Assembly (NCBI GenBank): GCA_030066045.1
Contig: JASJCJ010000027.1
Location: 1 to 64,000 of the forward strand
From: Calothrix sp. MO_167.B12
GTDB lineage: Bacteria; Cyanobacteriota; Cyanobacteriia; Cyanobacteriales; Nostocaceae
Direction of reading: 5' to 3'
Length of the DNA: 64,000 nt
A program made the translations under genes and the position numbers. A model generated the notes under the pieces. The model saw only the letters and a list, made by a program, of their open reading frames with translations. It did not search any database and had not been told where the DNA came from. Shown here piece after piece: positions 55,093 to 64,000 of the stretch; the first letter of the stretch is position 1, and every line of letters begins with the position of its first letter.

Positions 55093-58000
55093 CTATTTCA
55101 CTTTGAACTTACTGACGGTTGCCAATAGTTCTTGCGCGGTTTGAGATAACTGTTGGAAAACAGCAGCCATTTCTTGGGTTCCATTCACAGCACTCTGGGA
55201 AATTTCCGCCACATCATTCATGGAGTTCGTTACAGTCTCAGAGCGTTCCATTTGAGCTTGGGTTGCATTAGTAATCCGCAGCAATAATTCACTAATTTTG
55301 GCAGTAGCGGTAACAATTGCATTTAAGTTCTGGCGAGTTTCATTCACCAAACTTGTACCTTCAACTACTTGCTGAATACCAGTTTCCATAGCTGTTGCTA
55401 CTTCCCCAGTTTCTGTTTGAATCTCTTGGACGAGTTTTTCAATTTCCGTTGTTGCTGCTGATGATTGGCGAGATAAAGAACGGACTTCATCTGCTACCAC
55501 CGCAAAGCCTTTACCGTATTCTCCGGCTCGGGTAGCTTCAATGGCAGCATTTAGTGCTAGTACGTTGGTTTGAGTGGCAAAACTACTAATCAAATTCACC
55601 ACTTTAGAAATCTTTTGGGAAGATTCACCAAGACGCTTAATTTTTTTGCTGGTTTGAGCTACTGTTTCCCGAATTCCTTGGATGGCTTCTACAGTCATAT
55701 TCATGGCTGCATCGCCAGATTCTAGGGTTTGGTTCGCCTCTTGGACTGCAACTTTTACCAACTCTGCGTTTGCTGCTACAGCTTTGGTGGAATCTATCAT
55801 TTGCTGAACTTCAGTTAATGCTTCACCAATTTCTTGAGACTGGCTTTGGGACAAGTTTTTCAATCCAGAAAGAACTTTATCGCTGTCTTGAGAGCTTTGC
55901 CCTACTTTTTGGGCAGCTGTTTGTACTTGAACAACGATTTGTCTTAAGGCTTGAATGGTGTTGTTGTAAGAATCGGCAATTGTGCCTAACTCATCTTCAG
56001 TAATAGGAGCACGTACTGTCAAATCGCCATCTAGAGCGGGTCTTACCGCTTTCAGTAGGAACATGGCACCTTTTTGCAGTTCTTCCCTTGCTGCTTTGTC
56101 CCGCGCTGCTGCTGCTGCAACTTGTGCTGACTGTTCTTGTAACTGTTGCAAATACTCGGCTTGTTGGATAGATACACCCAACTGATAGGCAACTCGCTTG
56201 ACTAATTCAATTTCTTCTGATTGCCAATGACGAGGTGCATCACACTGGTGGACACACAACAAGCCCCACAACTCAGACCCTTTGAGCAAAGGCACAATTA
56301 AATTAGCTTTGATTTGGAATTGGGCAAGAATATCAATGTGGCAGTCACTCAAATTGCCATTGTAAATATCCCCAACTGCTTGGATTTTCCCTTCTTGATA
56401 GCTAGAAGCAAATTGGTTGCCAAAGCAGTGGTCATGAACTTTTACGTTCATTGCTGAAGTATATCCTGGTAGCACATCTTCAGCGACGAATTCCCCGTCA
56501 TCGTAACCGGATTCTGGGAGAAAACAAAATACCCCGACGCGATCAGCTTTTAACAAGACTCGAACATCTTTGGCTGTTGTACGGAAAGCGGTTGTTAAAT
56601 CGGTATTTTCCCGTAGTCTTTCAACAATTTTGTTAACACTTTGAGCTTTTTGAGCAGATGCTTGTACTTTTGCCGACTGTTCTTGTAGCTGTCGTACATA
56701 CTCATCCTGTTGGATAGATACACCCAACTGATAGGCAACTCGCTTGACTAATTCAATTTCTTCTTCTTGCCAGTTGCGGGGTGAATCACACTGGTGGACA
56801 CACAACAAGCCCCACAACTGAGAACCTTTGAGCAAAGGTACAATCAAGTTGGCTTTGATTTGGAATTGGGCAAGAATATCAATGTGGCAGTCACTCAAAT
56901 TGCCATTGTAAATATCCCCAACTGCTTGGATTTTCCCTTCTTGATATCCAGAAGCAAATTGATTACCAAAGCAATGGTCATGAACTCTCACGTTCATTGC
57001 TGAAGTATATCCTGGTAGCACATCTTCAGCGACGAATTCCCCGTCATCGTAACCGGATTCGGGAAGGAAACGAAATACCCCGACGCGATCAGCTTTTAAC
57101 AAGATCCGAACTTCTTTGGCTGTTGTACGGAAGGCGGTTGTTAAATCAGTATTTTCCCGTAGTCTTTCAACAATTTTGTTAACAGTTCTATCTCTTTTAG
57201 CCGACAGTTCTATTTGTTTAGATGTTGCTTGTAATTGTTGGAGATATTCAGTTTGTTTGATAGCAACACCTATTTGATCGCCAATCCTTGCTAGAATGCT
57301 CACCTCAGATTCCAACCATTCCCGAGGTCCAGAGTTTTGATAAGCTGCGAACAAACCCCATAACTGTTGTCCAGCTATTACAGGCACAATAATGTAGGCT
57401 CTGGCTTGTAAACGTTCGAGAACCTCGATGTGGCACTGATTGTGACCTGCATTGTAAATATCATTCACCGCATAGGTTTCTCGGAAACGATAGCGTCCAC
57501 CTTGGGTATCTTGGAGATAAGTATCTTCAATTACCATACCGCTATGGTCGTCTACTAGGGGTAACCAACCACTAGTAACAGATTCAGCGACAAATTCACC
57601 ACTCCAGTCTGGATTAAAGCGATATAAAGCTACGCGGTCAGCATTAAATAGCAGTTGTAATTCTCTAGTAGATGTACTAAAAATCCGTTCAATATTTCCA
57701 GATTTCCTAATTTGGTCAATCACTTTATCAGCAGCACGGTCAAGTCTAGCCGTCTTTGCGATTTCTTCTGACTTTTGCTGCAATTTTTGCAAATATTCTG
57801 GTTGTTGTACTGCTATTCCTAGTTGTTCGCTAATAAACTCCATCCATTCCACATCAACAGTTTGCCATTCTCTGGTGGAGGAGTTTTGATAAGCAGCTAG
57901 CAGACCCCACAATTTTTGTCCGCAGAATACGGGTACGATCGCATAAGCTTTTGCCTGAAAACCCGCTAAAATCTCCTGATAACAAGGGCTGTAGTTGAGT

Positions 58001-60084
58001 TGAGCAATATCGTTGACAATTAAGTTTTCCCGATTGGCATAGCGTCCTCCCTGGGTTTCTTTGAGGTGGGTATCTTCAATTACTGTTCTGATATCCTTTC
58101 CTACTAGTTTTACCCAGTTCCCATCCACGGATTCAGCTACCATTTCACCACCCCAATTTTCATTGAAGCGATATACTCCTACTCTGTCAGCTTGAATTAA
58201 AGAACGTAGTTCTTGAGCTGCATTATTAGAGATGGTAGTGATATCGGTAGATTGACGAATTTTGTTGGTAATCTTGCTCAGGGTGCGATCGCGTTCTGCG
58301 GTTTTTTCGACTTGCTCTAAATACTCAGCTTGTTGCGCTGCTACCCCTAACTGGTTGCCAATGCGTTCTAACAATCTGACTTCATCTGCTTGCCATTCTC
58401 TAGTACCGGAGTTTTGATAAGCAGCGAGCAAACCCCATAATTTTTGCCCAGAGAATACTGGTACAATTACATAAGCTTTTGCCTGGAATTGTTCTAAAAT
58501 CTGAATGTGGCAGGGAGCATGACCGACTTTGTAAATGTCATTGACGACAAAGCTTTCACGATTGCGATATCGTCCGCCTTCAGTTTCTTGTAGATGGGTA
58601 TCGTCAACGACAGTTCTAATTCCAGGTCCTACTAATGGTATCCAACCGTCAGCTACAGATTCAGAGACAAACTCACCACCCCAGTTTGAATTAAAACGAT
58701 ATAATCCTACCCGATCTGCTGCTAGTAGAAGACGCAATTCTTGAGTAGTGGTATTGAATATGCTCTCACTATCCAAGGACTGCCGGATTGTGTCCATAAT
58801 TTTGCCCAAAGAGCGATCGCGTTCTGCTGTTTTTTGTAATTTATCAAAGTCTTCTGCTTGTTGTAGTGCGATTCCTAGCTGCAAAGCAATTTGCTGCATT
58901 GCTTTGACTTCATACTCTTCCCAAGTACGAATGTCTGAGTGTTGATAACTAGCTAATAGTCCCCAAAGTTTATCTCCCTTAAAAATGGGGATAGTCAAAT
59001 AAGCTTTTGCCTCAAACTGTTCTAACAAATCCGTATAGCAGGGAGGAAAACCAGCTTTGGAGACATCATTGACTACAAAAGCCTTTTTCTGTTGATAACG
59101 TCCTCCTTGCATTTGTTGGAAATAAGAGTCGTGTTTATCTTCTAACTTTCTGGCAAGGTTTTGGATGGTGTCGCAATGACCGTTATCTTGCAACATTCTG
59201 CGGTCAAAATCCCTATCTTTGAAAGGAAGCCAACCTTTACCAACAGACTCGGCAATAAACTCACCACTCCAATCGGGATTGAAGCAATAAACAGCTACGC
59301 GATCTGATTGTAATAATTTGCGAGCTTCTGCAACTGTAGTTTGCAGTAACAGGTCAAATGTAGATAAATCTATGGATTTTTCTACTAACACTTTACCCAT
59401 CTTTTGGGTAAGGTCAATCAGGTTTTGCTGACGTTTTGCGACCTGAGCTAACTTTTGAGAACGTTCTTGTTTTTGTTGGAGATATCCTAGCAGGGATAAT
59501 CTGTGACTAATTTCTCCTATAACTTGAGACAAAAGACTGATTTCAAATTCTTGCCATTCACGGGGATTTGCACAATTATGTACTACCAGCAAACCCCAAA
59601 GTTCTTCATCAACAATAATTGGCAAGCTTAAACTAGCTTTGATTTGAAATTTTTCTAACAGTTGTAATTGATAAGGAGTAGTTTCTACCCTGATAACATC
59701 ATTAATAACAACAGTATTTAAATAATCTTCTCGAATTGATTTGCCAAAAGTGACAGTAGGTAGAGTTTCACCAAAAGTAGGAGTCCAATCTGTATTTCTA
59801 GATTCAGCTAAAACAACCCCGGATTCAGAGGAATGAAAATTATAAATAACAACGCGATCGCATCCGATTTGTTTCCGAACTTCAGCGACAGCGATTTGTA
59901 ATAATATATTCAGGTCTTTTGATGGACGCATTTTGGAAGTAATGCTATCCAATTTATGGCGTAAAACTTGAAATTGTTGTTCAGTACTTAATCTAAATAT
60001 TTCTTCTAAAGAGGCTGTTGCCCAGACATCCATTTTTTCGGTTTGAGCAATTTGATGTCCATTTTCTTGATATGCACTAGTCAT
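55093..60084 (-). CDS. Methyl-accepting photoreceptor with seven GAF domains (PixJ/PtxD-like)
   Basis: This soluble sensor has no membrane segment. It carries seven GAF domains (about 60-205, 235-420, 450-600, 625-775, 810-960, 990-1140, 1165-1320), a HAMP domain ([17 protein letters not shown]) and an MCP signalling domain ([20 protein letters not shown]). GAF2-5 have the bilin-binding Cys of cyanobacteriochromes ([16 protein letters not shown] and similar; GAF2 and GAF4 have CY instead of CH). GAF6 and GAF7 also have HDHCF, the DXCF motif of dual-Cys types. GAF1 lacks the Cys. The ATG at 60084 follows GAGGTGCGTGTA; a GTG nine bases upstream is less well placed. It should report light quality to the CheA kinase. 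Confidence 0.93.
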   Translation of the reverse strand: MTSAYQENGHQIAQTEKMDVWATASLEEIFRLSTEQQFQVLRHKLDSITSKMRPSKDLNILLQIAVAEVRKQIGCDRVVIYNFHSSESGVVLAESRNTDWTPTFGETLPTVTFGKSIREDYLNTVVINDVIRVETTPYQLQLLEKFQIKASLSLPIIVDEELWGLLVVHNCANPREWQEFEISLLSQVIGEISHRLSLLGYLQQKQERSQKLAQVAKRQQNLIDLTQKMGKVLVEKSIDLSTFDLLLQTTVAEARKLLQSDRVAVYCFNPDWSGEFIAESVGKGWLPFKDRDFDRRMLQDNGHCDTIQNLARKLEDKHDSYFQQMQGGRYQQKKAFVVNDVSKAGFPPCYTDLLEQFEAKAYLTIPIFKGDKLWGLLASYQHSDIRTWEEYEVKAMQQIALQLGIALQQAEDFDKLQKTAERDRSLGKIMDTIRQSLDSESIFNTTTQELRLLLAADRVGLYRFNSNWGGEFVSESVADGWIPLVGPGIRTVVDDTHLQETEGGRYRNRESFVVNDIYKVGHAPCHIQILEQFQAKAYVIVPVFSGQKLWGLLAAYQNSGTREWQADEVRLLERIGNQLGVAAQQAEYLEQVEKTAERDRTLSKITNKIRQSTDITTISNNAAQELRSLIQADRVGVYRFNENWGGEMVAESVDGNWVKLVGKDIRTVIEDTHLKETQGGRYANRENLIVNDIAQLNYSPCYQEILAGFQAKAYAIVPVFCGQKLWGLLAAYQNSSTREWQTVDVEWMEFISEQLGIAVQQPEYLQKLQQKSEEIAKTARLDRAADKVIDQIRKSGNIERIFSTSTRELQLLFNADRVALYRFNPDWSGEFVAESVTSGWLPLVDDHSGMVIEDTYLQDTQGGRYRFRETYAVNDIYNAGHNQCHIEVLERLQARAYIIVPVIAGQQLWGLFAAYQNSGPREWLESEVSILARIGDQIGVAIKQTEYLQQLQATSKQIELSAKRDRTVNKIVERLRENTDLTTAFRTTAKEVRILLKADRVGVFRFLPESGYDDGEFVAEDVLPGYTSAMNVRVHDHCFGNQFASGYQEGKIQAVGDIYNGNLSDCHIDILAQFQIKANLIVPLLKGSQLWGLLCVHQCDSPRNWQEEEIELVKRVAYQLGVSIQQDEYVRQLQEQSAKVQASAQKAQSVNKIVERLRENTDLTTAFRTTAKDVRVLLKADRVGVFCFLPESGYDDGEFVAEDVLPGYTSAMNVKVHDHCFGNQFASSYQEGKIQAVGDIYNGNLSDCHIDILAQFQIKANLIVPLLKGSELWGLLCVHQCDAPRHWQSEEIELVKRVAYQLGVSIQQAEYLQQLQEQSAQVAAAAARDKAAREELQKGAMFLLKAVRPALDGDLTVRAPITEDELGTIADSYNNTIQALRQIVVQVQTAAQKVGQSSQDSDKVLSGLKNLSQSQSQEIGEALTEVQQMIDSTKAVAANAELVKVAVQEANQTLESGDAAMNMTVEAIQGIRETVAQTSKKIKRLGESSQKISKVVNLISSFATQTNVLALNAAIEATRAGEYGKGFAVVADEVRSLSRQSSAATTEIEKLVQEIQTETGEVATAMETGIQQVVEGTSLVNETRQNLNAIVTATAKISELLLRITNATQAQMERSETVTNSMNDVAEISQSAVNGTQEMAAVFQQLSQTAQELLATVSKFKVK

Positions 60085-60248
60085 TACACGCACCTCATTC
60101 CTTGGCTGAAAACCCTAAATTATTATTAACAGTACAGTATTTAATATAAGGGTATAAATACACTAAAAAACCCAAAAAATAATATCAAGTTGATAAGTTT
60201 TTTGTCTGGATATTCAATTAATTATCATTGATATGTATAAATACATTA

Positions 60249-60806
60249 TCAATTATGAATTGACCACATAGGAGCTTGAATAATTGCCTCTGCATCCAAG
60301 CTCATAATCATTTCTTCTGCATCATTGATAAAATAACCATGCAAAAATGGTGATATTGCTGGAGAAAATAATTCATGGGAAGGAGGCTTAATATCTCGCG
60401 CTTCTATACCTTCAATATCCATTAATTGGCGCACCAAAAAGCCTAAATTTTTCCCTTTATTTCGCACCACAATTGTCATCATCTTTGTGACCATATGGGA
60501 CTCTTGTGGTAGTGATTCATAACCTAACATTGATTCTAAATCAACTAACCACAGCATTTCTCCGCGCCAGTTATATATACCTAATACACAACTAGGCATT
60601 TGAGGAACACCGCATATTTCATTTAATGCCACTTGCATTACTTCTGTGACATTCTCTAAAGAAATGACAGCCTTATCTTTTTCCCCAACATTAAAAATTA
60701 AAAACTTCTGTGTCGTTTCCAAAGTTTTTACCTTTTGTATTAACTTGCAGCAATTAAATCTGAAGCATCCTCTCCCAAAAATTTTTATTTGCAGAGAAAA
60801 TGCCAA
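60249..60806 (-). CDS. CheW-type adaptor (PixI/PtxC-like)
   Basis: The 185-residue protein has the CheW fold: KFLIFNVGEKDKAVISLENV, PQMPSCVLGIYNWRGEMLWL with the conserved NWRG, and LGFLVRQLMDIEGIEARDI. It couples the methyl-accepting receptor to CheA. The first 25-30 residues are not CheW-like; a TTG start at about codon 29, with AAAGG before it, would give a normal CheW length. It lies 155-165 bases upstream of the photoreceptor gene, in the same orientation. Confidence 0.88.
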   Translation of the reverse strand: MAFSLQIKIFGRGCFRFNCCKLIQKVKTLETTQKFLIFNVGEKDKAVISLENVTEVMQVALNEICGVPQMPSCVLGIYNWRGEMLWLVDLESMLGYESLPQESHMVTKMMTIVVRNKGKNLGFLVRQLMDIEGIEARDIKPPSHELFSPAISPFLHGYFINDAEEMIMSLDAEAIIQAPMWSIHN

Positions 60807-60957
60807 AAAATAGGAACTATTGATGGTATCTAATTTCTGAATAACATATCTAAAACTGGGAGCAAATTTCAGATAAATTAAATAAGCTACAAGCTGAATG
60901 TAAAAATATATTGTTTGGCTTATTTAGTAAGAATCAATTACGAATCTCATACATATT

Positions 60958-61317
60958 TTACGCAAATTTTTTCAGCGTCACATTTAATTCATCTTGGCTA
61001 ATTGGCTTTGATATATAAGCGTCAGCTCCCAACATAGTACCCCACATCTTATCAACATCACTATTTTTCGTGGAACAAAATACTACAGGTATCTTATTAG
61101 TCTGGGGATCATCTTTCAGTTCTCGACATATCTCATATCCACTTTTACCTGGGAGAATAACATCTAAAAATATTAAATCAGGGTGATTTTGACTGATTTT
61201 TTCTTGAGCTTCTTCACTACTTTTAGCACTCATGACAGAATAGCCAGCCTCTTGTAAATAACGGCTGAGAATTTCCATATCTGTCAAACCATCCTCAACA
61301 ATTAATACCTTACTCAT
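60958..61317 (-). CDS. CheY-like response regulator (PixH/PtxB-like)
   Basis: The 119-residue protein is a single receiver domain: KVLIVEDGLTDMEILSRYL, phospho-acceptor Asp in DLIFLDVILPGKSGYEI, VVFCSTKNSD and the Lys of AYISKPISQDEL. There is no output domain, so it acts through protein contact, probably with type IV pilus motors or the PatA-like protein. It precedes the CheW gene by about 150 bases. Confidence 0.93.
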   Translation of the reverse strand: MSKVLIVEDGLTDMEILSRYLQEAGYSVMSAKSSEEAQEKISQNHPDLIFLDVILPGKSGYEICRELKDDPQTNKIPVVFCSTKNSDVDKMWGTMLGADAYISKPISQDELNVTLKKFA

Positions 61318-62153
61318 TATGATTCCTTGTGCAATTTATTAGACAGATAAGAACACCTGACTTTTCACGAGATGTGGAAAAGGCAACTTTAACATTTTCC
61401 CAAGTCCTGATTTTTTCGTTTGGTATTATAGCGTTTCTGAGCCTAGTGAGGTACGGATTAACCTCACCCCGATAAAGCTATGCTTTATCTTCCCTCTCCT
61501 TATTAAGGAGAGGGGTGAGGTTTTGATGTGTACTTCACTCTTTGTGGGAAATGCTATATCATTAGCTTTAAGCTATTGATAATAAACCTGTGGAAAAAGT
61601 AACATATTTTTGTTGATTCAGGACTTACCGTAAAAAGTCAAATAAAAATGCTCCTTACATTTATAAGTAAATGCTACATTTTTCGATAGCTATTGTTAAC
61701 AGTATAATCTCTGATATTTTGATAATTTTATTTTAGTGATAAGATTTTTCTATTTTATTTATAACATCAATTTTTTGTGAGATATACATATTTTTTTTGC
61801 TATCAATAGAGATTTTTCCTGTAAAATATTAGCTTTTTTTCATAAAACAATAAGCATATTTTTATCCATTTGCAAAAGGATTATGGACTTGTTTTATCTT
61901 TAAATTAATATTTAATTATTTTTCAATAAAATAAGATTGCTTCTATTCTTTATTATTGATGATGTTTGAACAAGGAACATATAATATGAATTACGCAACT
62001 GGCATATTTTTTTGTAGGGTAGGCAAAATGCGGTGTAGATTTTCTGACCACATTATTATCGTTGCGTGACGTTGCGATCATATTTTAACGTAGCAATCAG
62101 ACTTGTAACATCACGCACTAATGACCGATTGTGACAATTCGCTAACAAAGAGT
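61318..62153. other. 836-bp spacer between PatA-like and CheY genes
   Basis: No gene is supported. It holds a CTCACC ... CTCTCCTTATTAAGGAGAGGGG repeat near 61465-61530, a very AT-rich stretch (61680-61960) and a diverged copy of the AGGACTTACGCAA MITE (61989-62143). The length suggests that the CheY-to-CheA genes are transcribed from a promoter here. Confidence 0.5.
61989..62143. repeat. MITE of the AGGACTTACGCAA family (copy B)
   Basis: TTACGCAACTGGCATATTTTT, GTAGGG(T/G)AGGCAAAATG and CATCACGCAC(T/C)AATGACCGATTG match the element at 63659-63822 over about 150 bases. The outer ends are eroded: neither AGGAC nor GTCCT is intact. Confidence 0.7.
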
Positions 62154-63335
62154 TCAATTGACTTTGCTATTGGCTGGAGATGCTTGCTGTAAATACTTAC
62201 GAATTATACCCATAACTTTATCTTCAATGACAGGTTTACTAATAAATTCAGTAGCACCAACTACCTTGGCACGTACTCTATCTACTAGACCATCGCTCCC
62301 TGTTAAGATAATCACCGGCGTTTCAGCAAACATAGATATTCTTCGTACCTGAGAACAGATTTCATAACCACTAGCAACTGGCATTACTAAATCTAAGAAA
62401 ATTAGATCGGGCTTATGCTCAATTAACTTTGGTAAAGCCTGTATGGGGTCTTGCACGGAGATAGCTCTGATGCCATTTCGGGTGAGAATCTTTTCTAACA
62501 TTTGACAAACTTGAGGACTATCATCTATGCAAATTACCAATGGACCAGTTGTTTGGGAAAGTTTGTTAGGGGTAGATTTTTTCTCAAATTTAGTTAATCG
62601 TAAAGGTTTATCATCAATTTCCAGTAATTCAATAATGCCTTTGAGAACATATGGAAGTAATGAACGGGCAACTGGCAGTACAGTTTGTTTCATAATCAAT
62701 GCTAAATCCCGCAAGGAATATTTGCCATTCATTAATTTGACAAAGTTTTGATAAACATTGGAACTGACGTGCTGCTTTAGTTGCTCTGGTTTGCGTAATA
62801 CTGGTGCTAGGTTGGGAGAAAAATTTGTCAACCCAGCTTCAGTCCATTTTGTCCAAGATTCTTCCATCTCTTTGAGCGACATATCCGCACTTGTGAAGCT
62901 CATTGGTGCTTCTAAAATAATGTTTTGGTTGCGTCTGCAACTGATGGATTGAAAGTTTGCTTGCTGTCTGAGGTCAAATAGTAATTCTGAGATGCAGTGT
63001 TCGGTAATAAGATTAATTTGTTCTCGAGAGATTTTTTTTTGTGAATATAATTGCTCTAATAAATTATAATCCCAATAATCTAAAGTTAGCTCTGGGGAAC
63101 TACAGGAAATTTTTTCAATATCAACACCAGGACAATATTTCATCATATATCGCCGCCAACGTCGGTAGGGATGCTCCCCTCCAGATGCCCATACTATCCT
63201 TCCTAAGCGATAGTAGAAGATCCAGCTTTCTCTTTTTTGACTCTCAATTTTTAACTGACCATTGTATTGTAATTTGGTACATTTATGAAATTCATCTATA
63301 AAGTTATTAGCACCCATCGTTTCATGATGATTCAT
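62154..63335 (-). CDS. PatA-like response regulator (PixG/PtxA-like)
   Basis: The 393-residue protein has an N-terminal PATAN (DUF4388-type) domain (about 10-230: YNGQLKIESQKRESWIFYYR, GRIVWASGGEHPYRRWRRYM) and a C-terminal receiver (about 265-385) with LVICIDDSPQVCQMLEK, phospho-acceptor Asp in LIFLDLVMPVASGYEI and FISKPVIED. PatA-type regulators set motility direction or cell fate; at the head of a pix/ptx-like set this one fits phototaxis. M7 (MGANNFIDEF) is an alternative start. Confidence 0.9.
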   Translation of the reverse strand: MNHHETMGANNFIDEFHKCTKLQYNGQLKIESQKRESWIFYYRLGRIVWASGGEHPYRRWRRYMMKYCPGVDIEKISCSSPELTLDYWDYNLLEQLYSQKKISREQINLITEHCISELLFDLRQQANFQSISCRRNQNIILEAPMSFTSADMSLKEMEESWTKWTEAGLTNFSPNLAPVLRKPEQLKQHVSSNVYQNFVKLMNGKYSLRDLALIMKQTVLPVARSLLPYVLKGIIELLEIDDKPLRLTKFEKKSTPNKLSQTTGPLVICIDDSPQVCQMLEKILTRNGIRAISVQDPIQALPKLIEHKPDLIFLDLVMPVASGYEICSQVRRISMFAETPVIILTGSDGLVDRVRAKVVGATEFISKPVIEDKVMGIIRKYLQQASPANSKVN

Positions 63336-64000
63336 TGTTAAATGTGAAGAATAAATTAGCCATGATGTATATCAATATAATTTTCGATATAAAATTTTAT
63401 TCATGAATAATGTAGATGTATTATGACCAAGGCATAGGGCATGTTTTCAAACCTCTAAAGCCCAAGCCTGCGGCGGGCTGCGCCAACAGGCTATAGACAA
63501 TGTCTACAGCATTAATAATTAGCGTAAAAACTAATTATTGTCATATACAAACTGTTCATAACTGCTAGGTAAAGTAGTTATCATGTCTCTGAATCAAGAA
63601 ATCAAAAAAATAAGGAAATAGCAACATGGTGAATTTTGATGATACTTATGGTAATAATAGGACTTACGCAACTGGCATATTTTTTCTGTAGGGGAGGCAA
63701 AATGCAGTGTAAATTTTCTGACCGTATTATTACTGTTGCATAATACTGCGATTATATTTGAACGTAGTCATCAGACTTGTAACATCACGCACCAATCACC
63801 GATTGCAACAATTGCTTAAGTCATGACTAAATTCAATTATATGCATCTATTCTAGATTCTCACACTACATATTTGTACTAAGAATATTTCAAACTCATTT
63901 GCAATATACGATTTAGTAAATATAAATTTATTTACTAGACAGTCCTCCAAAAATTATTTTTTTTTACTTGGGGTTTGTCATATTAACGAAGCATTCCCAA
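63336..64000. other. Right-edge spacer with promoter of the phototaxis set
   Basis: No gene is supported. AT-rich 63340-63420 should contain the promoter of the PatA-like gene. About 63450-63500 has a GCCTGCGGCGGGCTGCGCC palindrome. The MITE at 63659-63822 follows, then AT-rich DNA to the window end. Confidence 0.4.
63659..63822. repeat. MITE of the AGGACTTACGCAA family (copy C)
   Basis: AGGACTTACGCAACTGGCAT at the left and TTGCTTAAGTCA at the right (inverted, slightly diverged) bound a 164-bp element. It is closely similar to copy B 1.7 kb away and shares its ends with the shorter copy A at 16126-16248. Confidence 0.75.

Noticed and set aside
56451-57182. Two near-identical plus-strand frames starting [13 protein letters not shown]
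   Set aside because: Antisense shadows of the duplicated sixth and seventh GAF domains.

Overview
The window is chromosomal DNA from a filamentous, heterocyst-forming cyanobacterium (Nostocales-like). Evidence for this: many GCGATCGC (HIP1) octamers, heptanucleotide tandem repeats between genes, many small palindromic or MITE-like repeats, a flv1B/flv3B pair (the heterocyst-type flavodiiron proteins), a mycosporine-like amino acid (mys) cluster, and a phototaxis-type chemotaxis operon with cyanobacteriochrome GAF domains. No tRNA, rRNA or CRISPR array was recognised.

Layout. 1-5.8 kb: tag (3-methyladenine DNA glycosylase), a decayed GMC oxidoreductase, a type II peroxiredoxin, a serine-recombinase-like protein that has lost its catalytic residues, and a membrane protein. 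5.8-18.9 kb: a co-directional minus-strand cluster (BFD-like ThDP enzyme, two DJ-1/PfpI proteins, EthD-type protein, two Nif11-like small proteins, two GMC oxidoreductases, GlgX, and an AGE-family protein with a C-terminal STAS-like domain). I do not recognise it as a described pathway. 19-21.7 kb: a decayed TnpB and repeats.

21.8-30.5 kb holds the main finding. flv3B is split by a 5,215-bp element that carries a XisF-type large serine recombinase and an RTX-repeat protein gene. Both ends carry the same 5-bp core, GTACA, and site-specific excision there restores one 572-codon flv3B frame directly upstream of flv1B. This has the form of a developmentally excised heterocyst element.

31-38.4 kb: a compact graspetide (omega-ester peptide) locus with a three-repeat precursor and an ATP-grasp ligase, two related Ser/Thr kinases, a PEP-CTERM protein and a DUF2805 protein. 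38.6-45.9 kb: mysA-mysB, mysC and mysD on the minus strand, with a sodium:solute symporter and clusters of MITEs between mysC and mysD. 46.5-50.5 kb: two FAD oxidoreductases and an orphan polyamine-type ABC permease on the plus strand. 50.6-63.3 kb: a minus-strand pix/ptx-like phototaxis operon in the order PatA-like regulator, CheY, CheW, seven-GAF methyl-accepting photoreceptor, CheA hybrid kinase.

How the parts fit: much of the window concerns light and oxygen (MAA sunscreen, phototaxis photoreceptor, flavodiiron O2 reduction, peroxiredoxin), in a chromosome heavily seeded with small mobile repeats.
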